From Halolactibacillus halophilus (lineage in GTDB: Bacteria; Bacillota; Bacilli; Bacillales; Amphibacillaceae): a stretch of 64,000 nucleotides of DNA. Both the position numbers and the translations under genes were made by a program. The stretch lies in contig NZ_FOXC01000002.1 in NCBI RefSeq assembly GCF_900115605.1, positions 124,001-188,000 on the forward strand, given 5' to 3'. The notes below the pieces were generated by a model. That model searched no databases and was not told the DNA's origin. It was given only the letters and a program-made list of their open reading frames with translations. Shown piece after piece: positions 39,615 to 52,611 of this stretch (positions are counted from its first letter, which is position 1; each line of letters begins with the position of its first letter).

Positions 39615-40816
39615 GCTTGATCAACTTCCTCAGTAATGATTCGTAATATCTCTTTAGCCACTGCTCGCTTCGTTTGGAGCGGTAGGGTGTGTTCTTGGCC
39701 TGTTTTAGTCACGATTGTGACCGCATTTGTATCGGCATGAAACCCTTGATTTGGCTTTGATACATCATTGATAACGACCATATCAAGTTGTTTATTAATT
39801 AATTTCTCTTTACCATAAGCAACGACATCTTCTGTCTCCGCCGCAAACCCTACCAAATATTGATTGGTTTTTTGGTCACCGAGTGTTTTTAAAATATCTT
39901 TTGTTCGAACCATATCGAGTGCGAGTGGTTTGGTTTGTTTTTTTAGCTTTTGGTCATACGTGACCTTAGGCGTATAATCACTAACAGCCGCGGTCTTGAT
40001 CACAATATCCGCTTCATCATAGCGTGACGTAACCACCTCATACATCTCTTTAGCTGATACTACATCTACTCGCGTGACACCTCCGGGTGTCTCAAGTTGC
40101 ACTGGACCACTCACGAGCGTTACGTTAGCCCCTAACTCAGCGGCCACTGTGGCTAATTGATAGCCCATTTTCCCTGATGAGTGATTGGTCAAAAATCTAA
40201 CTGGATCAATTTTCTCCTGGGTTGGACCAGCTGTAATTAAGACGTGTTTCCCCTGTAAAAGCGAGGCTTGACGTGATTTCTCCTTAAGGAAGTGAACAAT
40301 CTCCTCTGGTTCAGCTAAACGGCCTTTCCCAACATATCCGCACGCAAGATAGCCTTCATCTGGCTCAATAAATGTCACACCACGCTGTTGTAACGTGTCC
40401 ATATTGTTTATAACCGCAGCATGTTCATACATATGTACATTCATCGCAGGGGCAAAAAACACAGGAGACGTTGCCGCAAGTAGCATTGTCGATAATAAAT
40501 CATCCGCGATGCCGTTTGCATATTTACCAATGATATTCGCTGTAGCTGGGGCGACGACGACATAATCTGCCCAATCAGCTAAGGCAATATGTTGAATTTC
40601 AGCTGCATCTAGTTCATCAAATGTATCTAAATAGACAGGCTGACGAGAAATAGCTTGAAATGACAGGGAAGTGACAAACTTTTGGGCACCGCTTGTTAAA
40701 ATCACTTTGACAATCGCTCCACTTTGTGTCAATTTACTCGTTAAGCTAATGGCTTTATAAGCCGCAATGCCACCTGTGACGCCAAGGACAATCTTTTTTC
40801 CTGATAAAGTCATCAT
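39611..40816 (-). CDS. coaBC: Bifunctional phosphopantothenoylcysteine synthetase/decarboxylase CoaBC
   Basis: Makes phosphopantetheine for coenzyme A. 401 residues. N-terminal flavin decarboxylase (CoaC) half with GVTGGIAAYKAISL, VAPATANIIGKYANGIADDLL, FAPAMNVHMYEH and the substrate Cys in YLACGYVGKGRLAEP; C-terminal CTP-dependent synthetase (CoaB) half with ITAGPTQEKIDPVRFLTNHSSGKMG. Two ATG codons are adjacent at the start. Confidence 0.97.
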   Translation of the reverse strand: MMTLSGKKIVLGVTGGIAAYKAISLTSKLTQSGAIVKVILTSGAQKFVTSLSFQAISRQPVYLDTFDELDAAEIQHIALADWADYVVVAPATANIIGKYANGIADDLLSTMLLAATSPVFFAPAMNVHMYEHAAVINNMDTLQQRGVTFIEPDEGYLACGYVGKGRLAEPEEIVHFLKEKSRQASLLQGKHVLITAGPTQEKIDPVRFLTNHSSGKMGYQLATVAAELGANVTLVSGPVQLETPGGVTRVDVVSAKEMYEVVTSRYDEADIVIKTAAVSDYTPKVTYDQKLKKQTKPLALDMVRTKDILKTLGDQKTNQYLVGFAAETEDVVAYGKEKLINKQLDMVVINDVSKPNQGFHADTNAVTIVTKTGQEHTLPLQTKRAVAKEILRIITEEVDQA

Positions 40817-40841
40817 GACCCATCCTTTCTATATGCATGAA

Positions 40842-40878
40842 AACCCCCTAGCCACCGTATTTGGCGAACAAGGGGGTT
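40842..40878 (-). terminator. Hairpin between rpoZ and coaBC
   Basis: AACCCCCT ... AGGGGGTT arms, 21-base middle with a smaller inner stem, then TTTTC. It may end or attenuate transcription from remA-gmk-rpoZ before coaBC. Confidence 0.55.
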
Positions 40879-40891
40879 AACGTGTGAAGAT

Positions 40892-41107
40892 TTAGCGACG
40901 TTCTTTGTATTCAGTTGAAATATATGTCAACTTATCAGCATAGATTTCTTCTAGCGCAATCCCAACGTTAGTTGCAGATGTTGGTTTTTCAATTTGAACA
41001 ATTTTTTCATCTTGAATTTGGCGTGCACGACGTGATGATAATGTCACAAGGGTATACTTTGAATTAATTTTCGTTAATAATTGGTCAATAGATGGCTCTA
41101 ACATCAT
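40892..41107 (-). CDS. rpoZ: RNA polymerase omega subunit
   Basis: Supports assembly and stability of RNA polymerase. 71 residues; [29 protein letters not shown] and [14 protein letters not shown] are typical. Its ATG overlaps the gmk stop (ATGA). Confidence 0.97.
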   Translation of the reverse strand: MMLEPSIDQLLTKINSKYTLVTLSSRRARQIQDEKIVQIEKPTSATNVGIALEEIYADKLTYISTEYKERR

Positions 41108-41727
41108 GATTGACTCACCTCCAAAATTTTCTTATATTCAGATGCCACACGTTCTCGTTTACAATGTTCACTTTTAACAATCGCTTGGACATTTTCAACC
41201 GCATGATCAACTCGATCATTTACAACGACGTAATCGTAAGCATCCATCATATCGATTTCTTCTTTCGCGGCATTTAGACGATTCATTACTAAAGATTCTG
41301 TTTCTGTTCCGCGACTAACAATTCGATTTTTTAACTCTTCCAAGCTTGGTGGTGATAAGAAAATAAACACCCCTTCTGGGAAGTTTGCTTTCACTTGCAG
41401 TGCACCTTGAACTTCAATTTCCAAAAAGACATCATTGCCTTCTTCTAATTGTTGTTCAACATACTCACGTGGCGTACCGTAGTAATTACCGACATACTCC
41501 GCATGTTCAAGCAGTTGATTGTTTTCAATCATGTGTTCAAAAGCTTCCTTTGAACGATAAAAATAATCGACGCCTTCTTGCTCACCCGGTCGCATCGGAC
41601 GCGTGGTCATTGATGTTGAATACTTTAATGATGTATCCTTTTTAAACAGTGCTTTTCTAACAGTGCCTTTTCCTACACCTGAAGGTCCAGATAGAACGAA
41701 AAGAATACCTTTTTGTTTAAATAACAA
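41104..41727 (-). CDS. gmk: Guanylate kinase
   Basis: Phosphorylates GMP to GDP. 207 residues from TTG at 41727, preceded by GGGGGAG at about six bases. P-loop [21 protein letters not shown]-binding [13 protein letters not shown] and [14 protein letters not shown] longer frame (from 41745, another TTG) would place the ribosome site inside the coding sequence and is rejected. Confidence 0.97.
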   Translation of the reverse strand: MLFKQKGILFVLSGPSGVGKGTVRKALFKKDTSLKYSTSMTTRPMRPGEQEGVDYFYRSKEAFEHMIENNQLLEHAEYVGNYYGTPREYVEQQLEEGNDVFLEIEVQGALQVKANFPEGVFIFLSPPSLEELKNRIVSRGTETESLVMNRLNAAKEEIDMMDAYDYVVVNDRVDHAVENVQAIVKSEHCKRERVASEYKKILEVSQS

Positions 41728-41761
41728 AGTTACTCCCCCAATCAAACTAATCTCATTAGCA

Positions 41762-42022
41762 TTAATCTAATAATTCTTCTTCGTGCGTGATGACGCGATT
41801 TCCGACTGTTTCTGGTTGTACCGCAGATAACACGATATGATCACTATCTGTAATAATGACTGCACGGGTTCGTCTACCATATGTTGCATCAATAAGTTTA
41901 TTATTCTCTCTTGCGACAGAAATAATACGTTTGATTGGCGCAGACTCTGGTGAAACAATCGTAATGATCCGGTTGGCTGAAACAACATTACCAAATCCGA
42001 TATTGATTAATCGTAAACTCAA
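41762..42022 (-). CDS. remA: Extracellular matrix regulator RemA (YlzA)
   Basis: DNA-binding regulator of biofilm matrix and osmoprotection genes in B. subtilis. 86 residues; [30 protein letters not shown] and [26 protein letters not shown] are almost identical to the family pattern. The start is TTG at 42022 with AGGGGGAG seven bases upstream; an ATG at 42058 has no ribosome site. First gene of the remA-gmk-rpoZ-coaBC-priA array. Confidence 0.95.
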   Translation of the reverse strand: MSLRLINIGFGNVVSANRIITIVSPESAPIKRIISVARENNKLIDATYGRRTRAVIITDSDHIVLSAVQPETVGNRVITHEEELLD

Positions 42023-42082
42023 AATTTTGCTCCCCCTTAAACTATAGCCGCTCATCATATGAATGACATAATAATCTTTATA

Positions 42083-42111
42083 ATTATAGTATAAAAAGCG
42101 TCATTTTGGAA
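42083..42111 (-). promoter_or_regulatory. Probable remA promoter
   Basis: The minus strand has TATAAT (42083-42088) with TTCCAA (42106-42111) 17 bases upstream. The -10 is perfect, the -35 poor. Confidence 0.45.
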
Positions 42112-42273
42112 TGCTTCTTGACGAAATTCTTTATTCTGCCAACAATCTCTTCTATTCCTTATATCTTCAGTATACACAATCAAGCCGATCTTTGTAAATG
42201 TTTGATGAAGTAAGTTAGTAACGTTTCACATAAGCTGACAATGATCGATCGGTATCATCCCAACTGATTCCGT

Positions 42274-42281
42274 GCTATAAT
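42274..42281 (+). promoter_or_regulatory. Extended -10 promoter of rqcH
   Basis: TGCTATAAT (TG at 42273-42274, TATAAT at 42276-42281), about 20 bases before the start. No recognisable -35, but the TGn extension can compensate. Confidence 0.5.
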
Positions 42282-42301
42282 ATCAACACGAGGTGATGAT
42301 A

Positions 42302-44017
42302 ATGACGTATGATGGTTTAGTGACACGACGCGTAAGTAAAGAGTTGCACACCTTACTTGCAACTGGTCGTATCTTAAAAATATATCAACCAACAAAAACA
42401 GAATTAGTGTTAAATATTCGGGCCAATGGTCAAACGCACCGCTTATTATTATCGATGCATCCTGTCTATGCCCGAGTACATTTAACAGCTGAAAAATATA
42501 CCAACCCAAAGGAACCACCGATGTTTTGTATGTTACTGAGAAAACATTTAGAAGGTAGCTTTATCCACAACATTTCGCAATATGAGAATGAACGAATCAT
42601 TGAGCTATCTATTCAAGGTAAGAACGAAATCGGAGATGATGTTAGAAAACGGCTTGTCATAGAAATTATGGGGAAACACTCCAATATTATTTTAGTTGAT
42701 GCCGATAAAGGACACATTTTGGATGCGATGAAACATTTATCACCGTATCAAAACCGGTTCCGTACGATTCAACCGGGACAAGCTTACATCTATCCACCAA
42801 CGCAAGGAAAAGTGAACCCCTTCAATTTGACTAAAGAAGTGCGCCACTCAACGATAGAATCAGCTTCAGATGAGCGTCCGTTCTTAAACCATTTCATGGG
42901 GATTTCCCCACAAATCGAACAAGAAATCAAAACGTTCGGCGATGACTTAGATGCCCAAATTGAAGGCTTCGAGCAGCTTTTAGCTAAAGTCAATAATGGA
43001 CCTGTTGAGCCTGTAATCGATCAATCACAGGCTGCTTTTTATCTATTTCCACTCACATCCTTTACGGCTGACTTAAAACCGTTTGAATCCGTCAATCTGC
43101 TTTTGGATTATTACTACCGCGATAAAGCCGACCGTGACTTAGTTAAACAGCGTGCAGGTGATTTAATCCGGGTATTACAAAATGAACGCAGTAAAACAGT
43201 GAGAAAGATTAAAAAGCAACAACAGACATTAAAAAAAGCTGAAAACGCTGCGCGCTATCAAAAAATGGGCGAATTGTTGACTGCTCATATGCATTTAGTG
43301 AAACAGGGAGATGCGTCCGTTGAGGTGTTAGACTATTACGAAGATGACACACCGACACTAACAATTGAACTCAATCCAAATAAATCACCAAGTGAGAATG
43401 CTCAAAGTTATTTTAAGACGTATCAAAAACTTAAAACATCAAAACGCATATTAGATATTGAAATCAAAAAGGCATACGAGATGATTGCTTACCTTGACCA
43501 GCTGATTGAACAAATTGAAAAAGCACGCTTAGAAGATTTAATTGAGATTAGAGAAGAGTTAGAAGAAGAAGGTCTGATCAAAAAGAAAGTCGCGAAGAAT
43601 CAGAAAAAGAATAAACCTAAAAAGCCAACACCCGACCGCTATCAATCTAGTGACGGGACGCCTATCTTTGTCGGTAAAAATAATAAACAAAACGAGTACT
43701 TGACGATGAAATTTGCAAGTAAACAAAACATCTGGTTACACACAAAAGACATTCCAGGTTCTCATGTGGTGATTCGTGCCGATGACCCAAGTGAAACAAC
43801 GTTAACTGAAGCGGCTATGTTAGCGGCATATTTCAGTAAAGCCCAACAGTCAAGTTCTGTTCCTGTTGACTATACAGAGATCAAACATGTGCATAAACCA
43901 AGCGGCGCAAAGCCCGGGTATGTCATTTATGATTCTCAAAAAACACTCGCTGTTACGCCAAAGAAAGATGTGGTTGAACAGTTAAAACAAAACGAAAATC
44001 TCGCGAGCGATAAGTAA
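42302..44017 (+). CDS. rqcH: Ribosome quality control factor RqcH (YloA, NFACT family)
   Basis: Binds peptidyl-tRNA-obstructed 50S subunits and directs addition of C-terminal Ala tails. 571 residues. NFACT-N domain at the start (YDGLVTRRVSKELHTLL, HPVYARVHLT, MFCMLLRKHLEGS), coiled coils around 290-330 and 385-430, then the NFACT-R domain FVGKNNKQNEYLTMKFASKQ with IWLHTKDIPGSHVVIR. Formerly called fibronectin-binding protein. ATG at 42302 follows GAGGTG; in-frame GTG and ATG codons 3 and 2 codons earlier overlap that site. Plus-strand, convergent with pyrE. Confidence 0.96.
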   Translation: MTYDGLVTRRVSKELHTLLATGRILKIYQPTKTELVLNIRANGQTHRLLLSMHPVYARVHLTAEKYTNPKEPPMFCMLLRKHLEGSFIHNISQYENERIIELSIQGKNEIGDDVRKRLVIEIMGKHSNIILVDADKGHILDAMKHLSPYQNRFRTIQPGQAYIYPPTQGKVNPFNLTKEVRHSTIESASDERPFLNHFMGISPQIEQEIKTFGDDLDAQIEGFEQLLAKVNNGPVEPVIDQSQAAFYLFPLTSFTADLKPFESVNLLLDYYYRDKADRDLVKQRAGDLIRVLQNERSKTVRKIKKQQQTLKKAENAARYQKMGELLTAHMHLVKQGDASVEVLDYYEDDTPTLTIELNPNKSPSENAQSYFKTYQKLKTSKRILDIEIKKAYEMIAYLDQLIEQIEKARLEDLIEIREELEEEGLIKKKVAKNQKKNKPKKPTPDRYQSSDGTPIFVGKNNKQNEYLTMKFASKQNIWLHTKDIPGSHVVIRADDPSETTLTEAAMLAAYFSKAQQSSSVPVDYTEIKHVHKPSGAKPGYVIYDSQKTLAVTPKKDVVEQLKQNENLASDK

Positions 44018-44057
44018 ACAAAAGACGCCTCACATTGTTGTGAGTGCGTCTTTTGTT
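44017..44057. terminator. Bidirectional terminator between rqcH and pyrE
   Basis: AACAAAAGACGC-CTCAC arms with a one-base bulge and a six-base loop; T-run on the plus side and matching A-run for the minus side. It starts at the rqcH stop and serves the pyr operon too. Confidence 0.85.
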
Positions 44058-44069
44058 CATTGTGTGTCA

Positions 44070-44676
44070 TTACGATAGCGTATCGCGCCAGTTTTGTAGA
44101 TCTTGATGTTCCACTTTCGTAATCTTTCCTTCATCCAATAAGTATTGAATCAATTGATCAAAGTTTGCGAGTGTTTCATATCGACTATTAACAGCTTCAA
44201 ATGCCTCATCTGCTTTTTTTAAACCGTAACTGAAAATCGCGAGTACTTTCACGACCGTTGCCCCTACTGCTTCAATCGCACGGATTGTTTCAATCACAGA
44301 CCCTCCCGTTGAAATTAAATCTTCAATAACGACAATCCGATCGCCAGGTTTAATCACACCTTCAATCTGATTTTCTTTGCCATGTTTTTTGGCTGAACCG
44401 CGCACATAACTCATCGGTAAGTCAAGCTCTGAGCTTAACCAGGCCGCATGCGGAATACCTGCGGTGGCACAACCTGATATCCCGTCTAGTTCTTCTTTTA
44501 TATCAACCAGTTTATTCATAAAGCCTGTTGTAATTAATTTTCTTACCTCTGGATAACTCATCGTTAGCCGGTTGTCACAATAGATGGGTGATTTGATACC
44601 TGATGTCCACGTAAAAGAGCGATCTGGTTTAATTTGAACCGCATCGATGTCAAGTAAGTGTTTAATGATTCGTTGT

Positions 44677-44687
<11 letters not shown>
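44070..44687 (-). CDS. pyrE: Orotate phosphoribosyltransferase
   Basis: Converts orotate and PRPP to orotidine 5'-phosphate. 205 residues. PRPP motif RIVVIEDLISTGGSVIETI; substrate region FTWTSGIKSPIYCDNRL. GTG start at 44687 with GGGAGG eight bases upstream; overlaps pyrF by 11 bases. Last gene of the pyr operon. Confidence 0.97.
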
Positions 44688-47054
<2,367 letters not shown>

Positions 47055-47055
<1 letters not shown>

Positions 47056-50000
47056 TAACGAATGACCTCCTGATTAACAACCATGGGACGTGCTTGGAAC
47101 GTTGTTTGATCGATCACATTAAGAATAGCCCGGGCTGTATCTAGACTAGTGAGAGAAGCAATCCCATGCTCAACTGCTGCTCGTCTGATTTTAAAGCCGT
47201 CACTAAGTGGTTTATTCCCAGACGTCAGTGTATTAACAACAAAGTGGACCGCATTCTTTTCAACCAGCGTTAAGACATTTTCTTTGTCAGAACCTATCTT
47301 ATCTACAGCTGTTGCCACCACACCGTGATCGGATAAATGTTGAGCTGTTCCAGCAGTCGCATAAATATCAAAACCGAGTTGTTGGAACCCGCGAGCAATC
47401 GCTGTTGCTTCTGTTTTATCTTTATCTGCGACGGTAAATAAGACAGCCCCTTCAAATGGGATCTCAATACCCGAGGCGACAAGACCTTTAAATAACGCCT
47501 TGGCTAGCGTTTTATCACGCCCAATCGCTTCACCGGTTGATTTCATTTCTGGTCCTAAGATTGTATCAACACTTTTAAGTTTCTGGAAGCTAAAGACCGG
47601 AACCTTAACAGAGACATGATCGGCTTCTTCCAGTAAACCTTCTTCAAACCCAAGACTCTTTAACGCTTCACCCATGATGGCACGTGTTGCCAGATTGGCC
47701 ATCGTCACGTCTGTAATTTTACTTAAGAATGGAATTGTCCGGCTCGCGCGCGGGTTTACTTCAAGCACGTACACATCATTCTGGTGAACAACAAACTGAA
47801 TATTGATCAGACCTTTAATCTTTAAGGCTTTAGCAATCTTAATCGTTGTGTCAATGATTTGTTGTTTTATTGCTTTACTTAAGCGCTGGGTAGGGTACAC
47901 CGCAATCGAATCACCTGAGTGCACACCCGCGCGTTCAATATGTTCCATAATCCCTGGAATAATTGTCGTATCACCATCACTGATCGCATCCACCTCAACT
48001 TCAATCCCAGTTAAATATTTATCTATCAGCACAGGGTGTTTACGTTTTATATGCGTGGTTTTTTCTAAGTAGTGGGCTAGCTCCTCGTCGTTATAGACGA
48101 TTTCCATTTGACTACCGCCGATCACATAAGAAGGTCTAACCAGTACCGGGTAACCGATGCGATTCGCAACTACTTTTGCTTCAGCAAGTGCCTTCACACT
48201 CTCACCTTGCGGCTGTGGAATCGATAAGCTCGTCAACAGTTGCTCAAACTTATCACGGTCTTCTGCGCGGTCAATCGCTTCGAGGTCAGTACCAAGAATC
48301 GTCACCCCTCGTCTTGTTAGCCCATCAGCTAAGTTAATCGCGGTCTGTCCGCCAAACTGGACAATCACACCTACTGGTTGTTCCAGCTCAACAACATGCA
48401 TAACATCTTCTAAGGTTAGTGGTTCAAAATACAATTTATCTGATACACTAAAGTCAGTTGATACCGTTTCTGGGTTTGAATTCATAATAATTGCCTCGTA
48501 GCCCATTTCTTTTAAGGCAAGGACAGAGTGGACGGTCGCATAATCAAACTCAATCCCTTGTCCAATCCGAATCGGTCCTGAGCCAATGACGATAACTTTG
48601 TCTCGCTTAGACACGCATGATTCTTGTTCTTCCTCGTAGCTCGAGTAGAAGTACGGTGTACTTGATTCAAATTCTGCCGCACACGTATCAACCATTTTAT
48701 AAACCGGCTTAATATTGTGTTCCATCCGCATGTTGTAGATATCATCTTCTGACACCATCGTAATCCGTTCCAGTTGACGGTCAGAAAAGCCCAACTTTTT
48801 GGCCTGTTCTAAAGACTCAAGTGTGAGTGATTCATGTAATAATACATGTTCAAACGCAATAATTTTATTGATTTTCGTTAAAAAGAACCAATCAATTTTG
48901 GTTAGTTCAAATAACTGTTCGACGCTGTAATCCCGGCGCATCAGTTCAGCTAGTATGAAGATACGTCGGTCATCTGCTTTCACTACTTGTTCGACTAAGT
49001 CATCATCGGCTAAATCAACACATTCTGGCAAGTAAAAATCATCATCATTAAAGTCAAGTGAACGAATGCCTTTTAAGAAGGACTCTTCAAAGGTCCGACC
49101 AATCGCCATGACTTCCCCTGTTGCTTTCATTTGGGTACCGAGGGTTCGGTTACCGGATGTGAATTTATCAAATGGGAAACGTGGGAACTTAGTAACGACA
49201 TAGTCAAGCGCTGGTTCAAAGGCGCTGTAAGTTGTTTCAGTCACTGGATTTTTAATTTCATCAAGGGTTAAACCGATGGCGATTTTCGCCGCAATCTTCG
49301 CAATCGGATACCCGGTTGCTTTTGAAGCAAGCGCACTTGAACGACTAACACGTGGATTCACTTCAATGATGTAATATTGGAAACTATCTGGGTCAAGGGC
49401 AAGTTGCACATTACAGCCTCCCTCAATCTCTAAAGCACGAATAATCTTAAGCGAGGCATTTCGTAACAGTTGATACTCGCGGTCACTTAGTGTTTGTGAC
49501 GGGGCAACAACGATCGAATCTCCAGTATGAATCCCAACCGGATCAATATTTTCCATATTACATACAACAATCGCTTGATCATTTTTATCACGCATCACTT
49601 CATATTCTATTTCTTTAAATCCAGCAATATTGCGTTCAATTAAGCATTGATTCACCGGCGAATACTGTAAGCCGCTTCTGGTAATCTCACGAAGGTCTTG
49701 TTCGTTATAACACATCCCCCCGCCCGAACCACCGAGTGTATATGCAGGTCTAACAATAAGCGGATAACCAATCTCACCTGCAAAGGCAAGTGCTTCATCA
49801 ACCGAATTAACAATTTCACTTTCCGGTACCGGTTCATTTAAATCATGCATTAACTGGCGAAACTTTTCACGGTCTTCCGCTAGTTGAATCGCATCTAGAC
49901 TTGTCCCAAGCATCTCAGTTGGGTATTTTTCTAATATCCCGCTATTTTCTAGCGCAATCGCTAAGTTTAATCCCGTTTGCCCACCGAGGGTCGGTAAAAT

Positions 50001-50255
50001 GGCATCAGGACGCTCTTTTTGAATAATCTTTGATAAATATTCTACTGTTAACGGTTCCATATAAACCGTATCCGCAACCGTATGGTCGGTCATAATTGTT
50101 GCTGGGTTAGAGTTCGCTAGCACAACCGTATAGCCTTCTTCTCTTAATGCTTGACAGGCTTGTGTGCCTGAGTAATCGAATTCTGCTGCTTGACCAATAA
50201 TAATCGGTCCGGAACCAATAACGAGAATCTTATTAATATTTGTACGTTTTGGCAT
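47055..50255 (-). CDS. pyrAB: Carbamoyl phosphate synthase, large subunit (pyrimidine-specific)
   Basis: Makes carbamoyl phosphate from ammonia passed by PyrAA. 1066 residues with the internal duplication: two ATP-grasp halves beginning [21 protein letters not shown] and [20 protein letters not shown], and a C-terminal MGS-like regulatory domain (about 930-1066). Its ATG shares one base with the pyrAA stop. Confidence 0.98.
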
Positions 50256-51337
50256 TAGAGCGCCTCCTTGTTGAGTCGTTTTGCGGCTTCAATATTGGCC
50301 ATAAATTGATCAAATAAGTAACCCGTATCTTCAGGTCCTGGTGAACTCTCTGGATGATACTGCACACAGAACGTCGGGTGCGTTTTATGCCTAACCCCTT
50401 CAACCGAATCATCATTGATTGCAATGTGGGTCAGTTCTAGGTCTGTTTCCGCTAGCGAAGAACGTTTAACCGCATACCCGTGATTTTGAGAAGTCATATG
50501 CGTTTTACCGATCGTTAAGTCTTTTACCGGGTGGTTTGATCCCCGATGACCGAAACGCATTTTTTCTGTATCGGCTCCTGCTGCGAGTGAGATTAATTGG
50601 TGACCGAGACAAATCCCGAACACAGGTACTTCTTTCATGATGGATTTGATCATATCAATCGCTACCGGCACATCTTTTGGGTCTCCGGGTCCATTCGTTA
50701 ACATAATGCCTTCTGGCTTTAACATTAAAATTTGTTCAGCGGTATAGTCATATGGCACCACTGTCACATGACAGTTTCGTTTCGTTAAATCTCGTAAAAT
50801 ACCATGCTTCATTCCAAAATCTACTAACACCACGCGGTGGCCTCTTCCGGGGACAACATAAGGATTTTTCGTTGAAACACGACTGACTTGGTCAGTCATC
50901 GTTTTAGAAAAGGTTGGGACATTATTATTTATCTGACCAGCTTCAGTCAAAACGGCTCGCATCGTGCCGTGCTTACGAATGATTTTTGTCAATTTTCTTG
51001 TATCAATGCCACTAATAGCGGGAATCTTTTTTTGTTTAAGAAAGTCGTCCAATGTCTCTTCATTTCTAAAGTTTGACGGCGCATCGCACATTTCTTTAAC
51101 GACAAAGCCAAACACTGAAGGATCAATTGATTCAAAATCGTCACGATTAATACCGTAGTTTCCTATCAATGGATACGTCATTGTGACGATTTGACCACAA
51201 TAAGACGGATCAGATATAATTTCTTGATAGCCAGTCATCCCTGTATTAAAGACAATTTCTCCTTCTTTTTGGTGTGAATCCCCGTAAGCATCCCCCGTAA
51301 ACACCGTACCGTCTTCTAATATAAGTTGTCGTTTCAT
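50255..51337 (-). CDS. pyrAA: Carbamoyl phosphate synthase, small subunit
   Basis: Glutaminase subunit. 360 residues. N-terminal CPSase domain ([36 protein letters not shown]), C-terminal class I amidotransferase with [11 protein letters not shown], nucleophile Cys in [16 protein letters not shown] and His-Glu in [14 protein letters not shown]. Overlaps pyrC by four bases. Confidence 0.98.
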   Translation of the reverse strand: MKRQLILEDGTVFTGDAYGDSHQKEGEIVFNTGMTGYQEIISDPSYCGQIVTMTYPLIGNYGINRDDFESIDPSVFGFVVKEMCDAPSNFRNEETLDDFLKQKKIPAISGIDTRKLTKIIRKHGTMRAVLTEAGQINNNVPTFSKTMTDQVSRVSTKNPYVVPGRGHRVVLVDFGMKHGILRDLTKRNCHVTVVPYDYTAEQILMLKPEGIMLTNGPGDPKDVPVAIDMIKSIMKEVPVFGICLGHQLISLAAGADTEKMRFGHRGSNHPVKDLTIGKTHMTSQNHGYAVKRSSLAETDLELTHIAINDDSVEGVRHKTHPTFCVQYHPESSPGPEDTGYLFDQFMANIEAAKRLNKEAL

Positions 51338-52611
51338 TTTGTTTCCCCCTTATAGACAAGTTCACCATCAACAATCGTCATCGCCACTTCCCCCGTCACC
51401 TTTTGGTGATTAAATGGTGTGTTTTTCCCTTTTGATATAAAGGTTGTTTTATCAATCATTGTTTCTGCTTCTAAATTAAGTAAGACTAGATCTGCTGGTT
51501 TGTTAATCTCAAGTTTCCCTTGGGCCATACCAAACACCTCACTTGGCTTAACTGTAAGGTAATCAATGAGGTCCGCTAAGGTCATCACACCCGGCTTAAC
51601 AAAGTGGGTATATAAAACTGGAAAGGCTGTCTCTAGACCGACAATCCCAAATGGTGCCGTTTCAATGGGTTGATTCTTTTCATCTTCATGGTGCGGCGCG
51701 TGATCGGTGGCGATAAAATCAAGCGTGCCATCTAATAAGCCTTGAAGTAATGCCTCACGGTCTGCTTTCGCACGAAGCGGTGGATTCATTTTAAAGTTTG
51801 TATCACGCGATGTCATGTCATCCTCTGAAAGAATCAAATGATGCGGTGATACTTCGGCGGTCACATGAATACCAGCCCGTTTAGCATCTCTGATCACCCG
51901 GACACTTTCCTTTGTTGAGACGTGACAAACATGGTAGTGACAGTTGGCTTTTTCAGCTAGTAAAACGTCACGCGCAATTTGGGTTGCTTCGCAAATCGAA
52001 GGAATGCCATTCACACCTAAACGAGCGGCGACGTCACCATCATGGACACAGCCGCCATGAATGAGAGAATTATCTTCACAATGAGCGACAATCGCTTTAT
52101 TGTTTTTGGCTGCTTGTTTCATTGCTTCATACATATCACCCGCTGTTTGAACCCCAACACCATCGTCAGAGAATTGAAAGGCACCTGCTTCTGTTAAAGC
52201 ATCAAAATTAACGAGTGCTTCCCCTTTTAATCCATTCGTAATTGATGCATATGGATAAACTTTAACGATGGCGTCTGTTTTAATTTTATCTTGAACGACT
52301 TTGAGAGAAGCAACATCACTTGGCACTGGATTTGTATTAGGCATCGCACAAATTGTCGTATAGCCGCCTTTTGCGGCTGCTTTTGTGCCTGTTTCAATTG
52401 TTTCTTTATGTTCTCCGCCCGGTTCTCTTAAGTGAACATGGACATCAATAAAGCCAGGTGCAACGACTTGTCCACTTGCATCAATCACCGTATCCGTTTC
52501 AGACGGGACGATTCTATTCCCGATTTGGTCGATGATGCCATCAACCACCAAGATATCGATCGTTTGTTCTAAATCATTAGCTGTATAGGCGTTCTGGATA
52601 AGTAAAGTCAT
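51334..52611 (-). CDS. pyrC: Dihydroorotase
   Basis: Cyclises carbamoyl aspartate. 425 residues, class I type. Zinc motif DVHVHLREPGGEHKETIETG, VAHCEDN, DFIATDHAPHHEDEK. Its start overlaps pyrB by 35 bases. Confidence 0.97.
   Translation of the reverse strand: MTLLIQNAYTANDLEQTIDILVVDGIIDQIGNRIVPSETDTVIDASGQVVAPGFIDVHVHLREPGGEHKETIETGTKAAAKGGYTTICAMPNTNPVPSDVASLKVVQDKIKTDAIVKVYPYASITNGLKGEALVNFDALTEAGAFQFSDDGVGVQTAGDMYEAMKQAAKNNKAIVAHCEDNSLIHGGCVHDGDVAARLGVNGIPSICEATQIARDVLLAEKANCHYHVCHVSTKESVRVIRDAKRAGIHVTAEVSPHHLILSEDDMTSRDTNFKMNPPLRAKADREALLQGLLDGTLDFIATDHAPHHEDEKNQPIETAPFGIVGLETAFPVLYTHFVKPGVMTLADLIDYLTVKPSEVFGMAQGKLEINKPADLVLLNLEAETMIDKTTFISKGKNTPFNHQKVTGEVAMTIVDGELVYKGETK

Noticed and set aside
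42255-42518. Minus-strand open frame opposite the start of rqcH
   Set aside because: Antisense to a conserved gene, no ribosome site, no recognisable domain.
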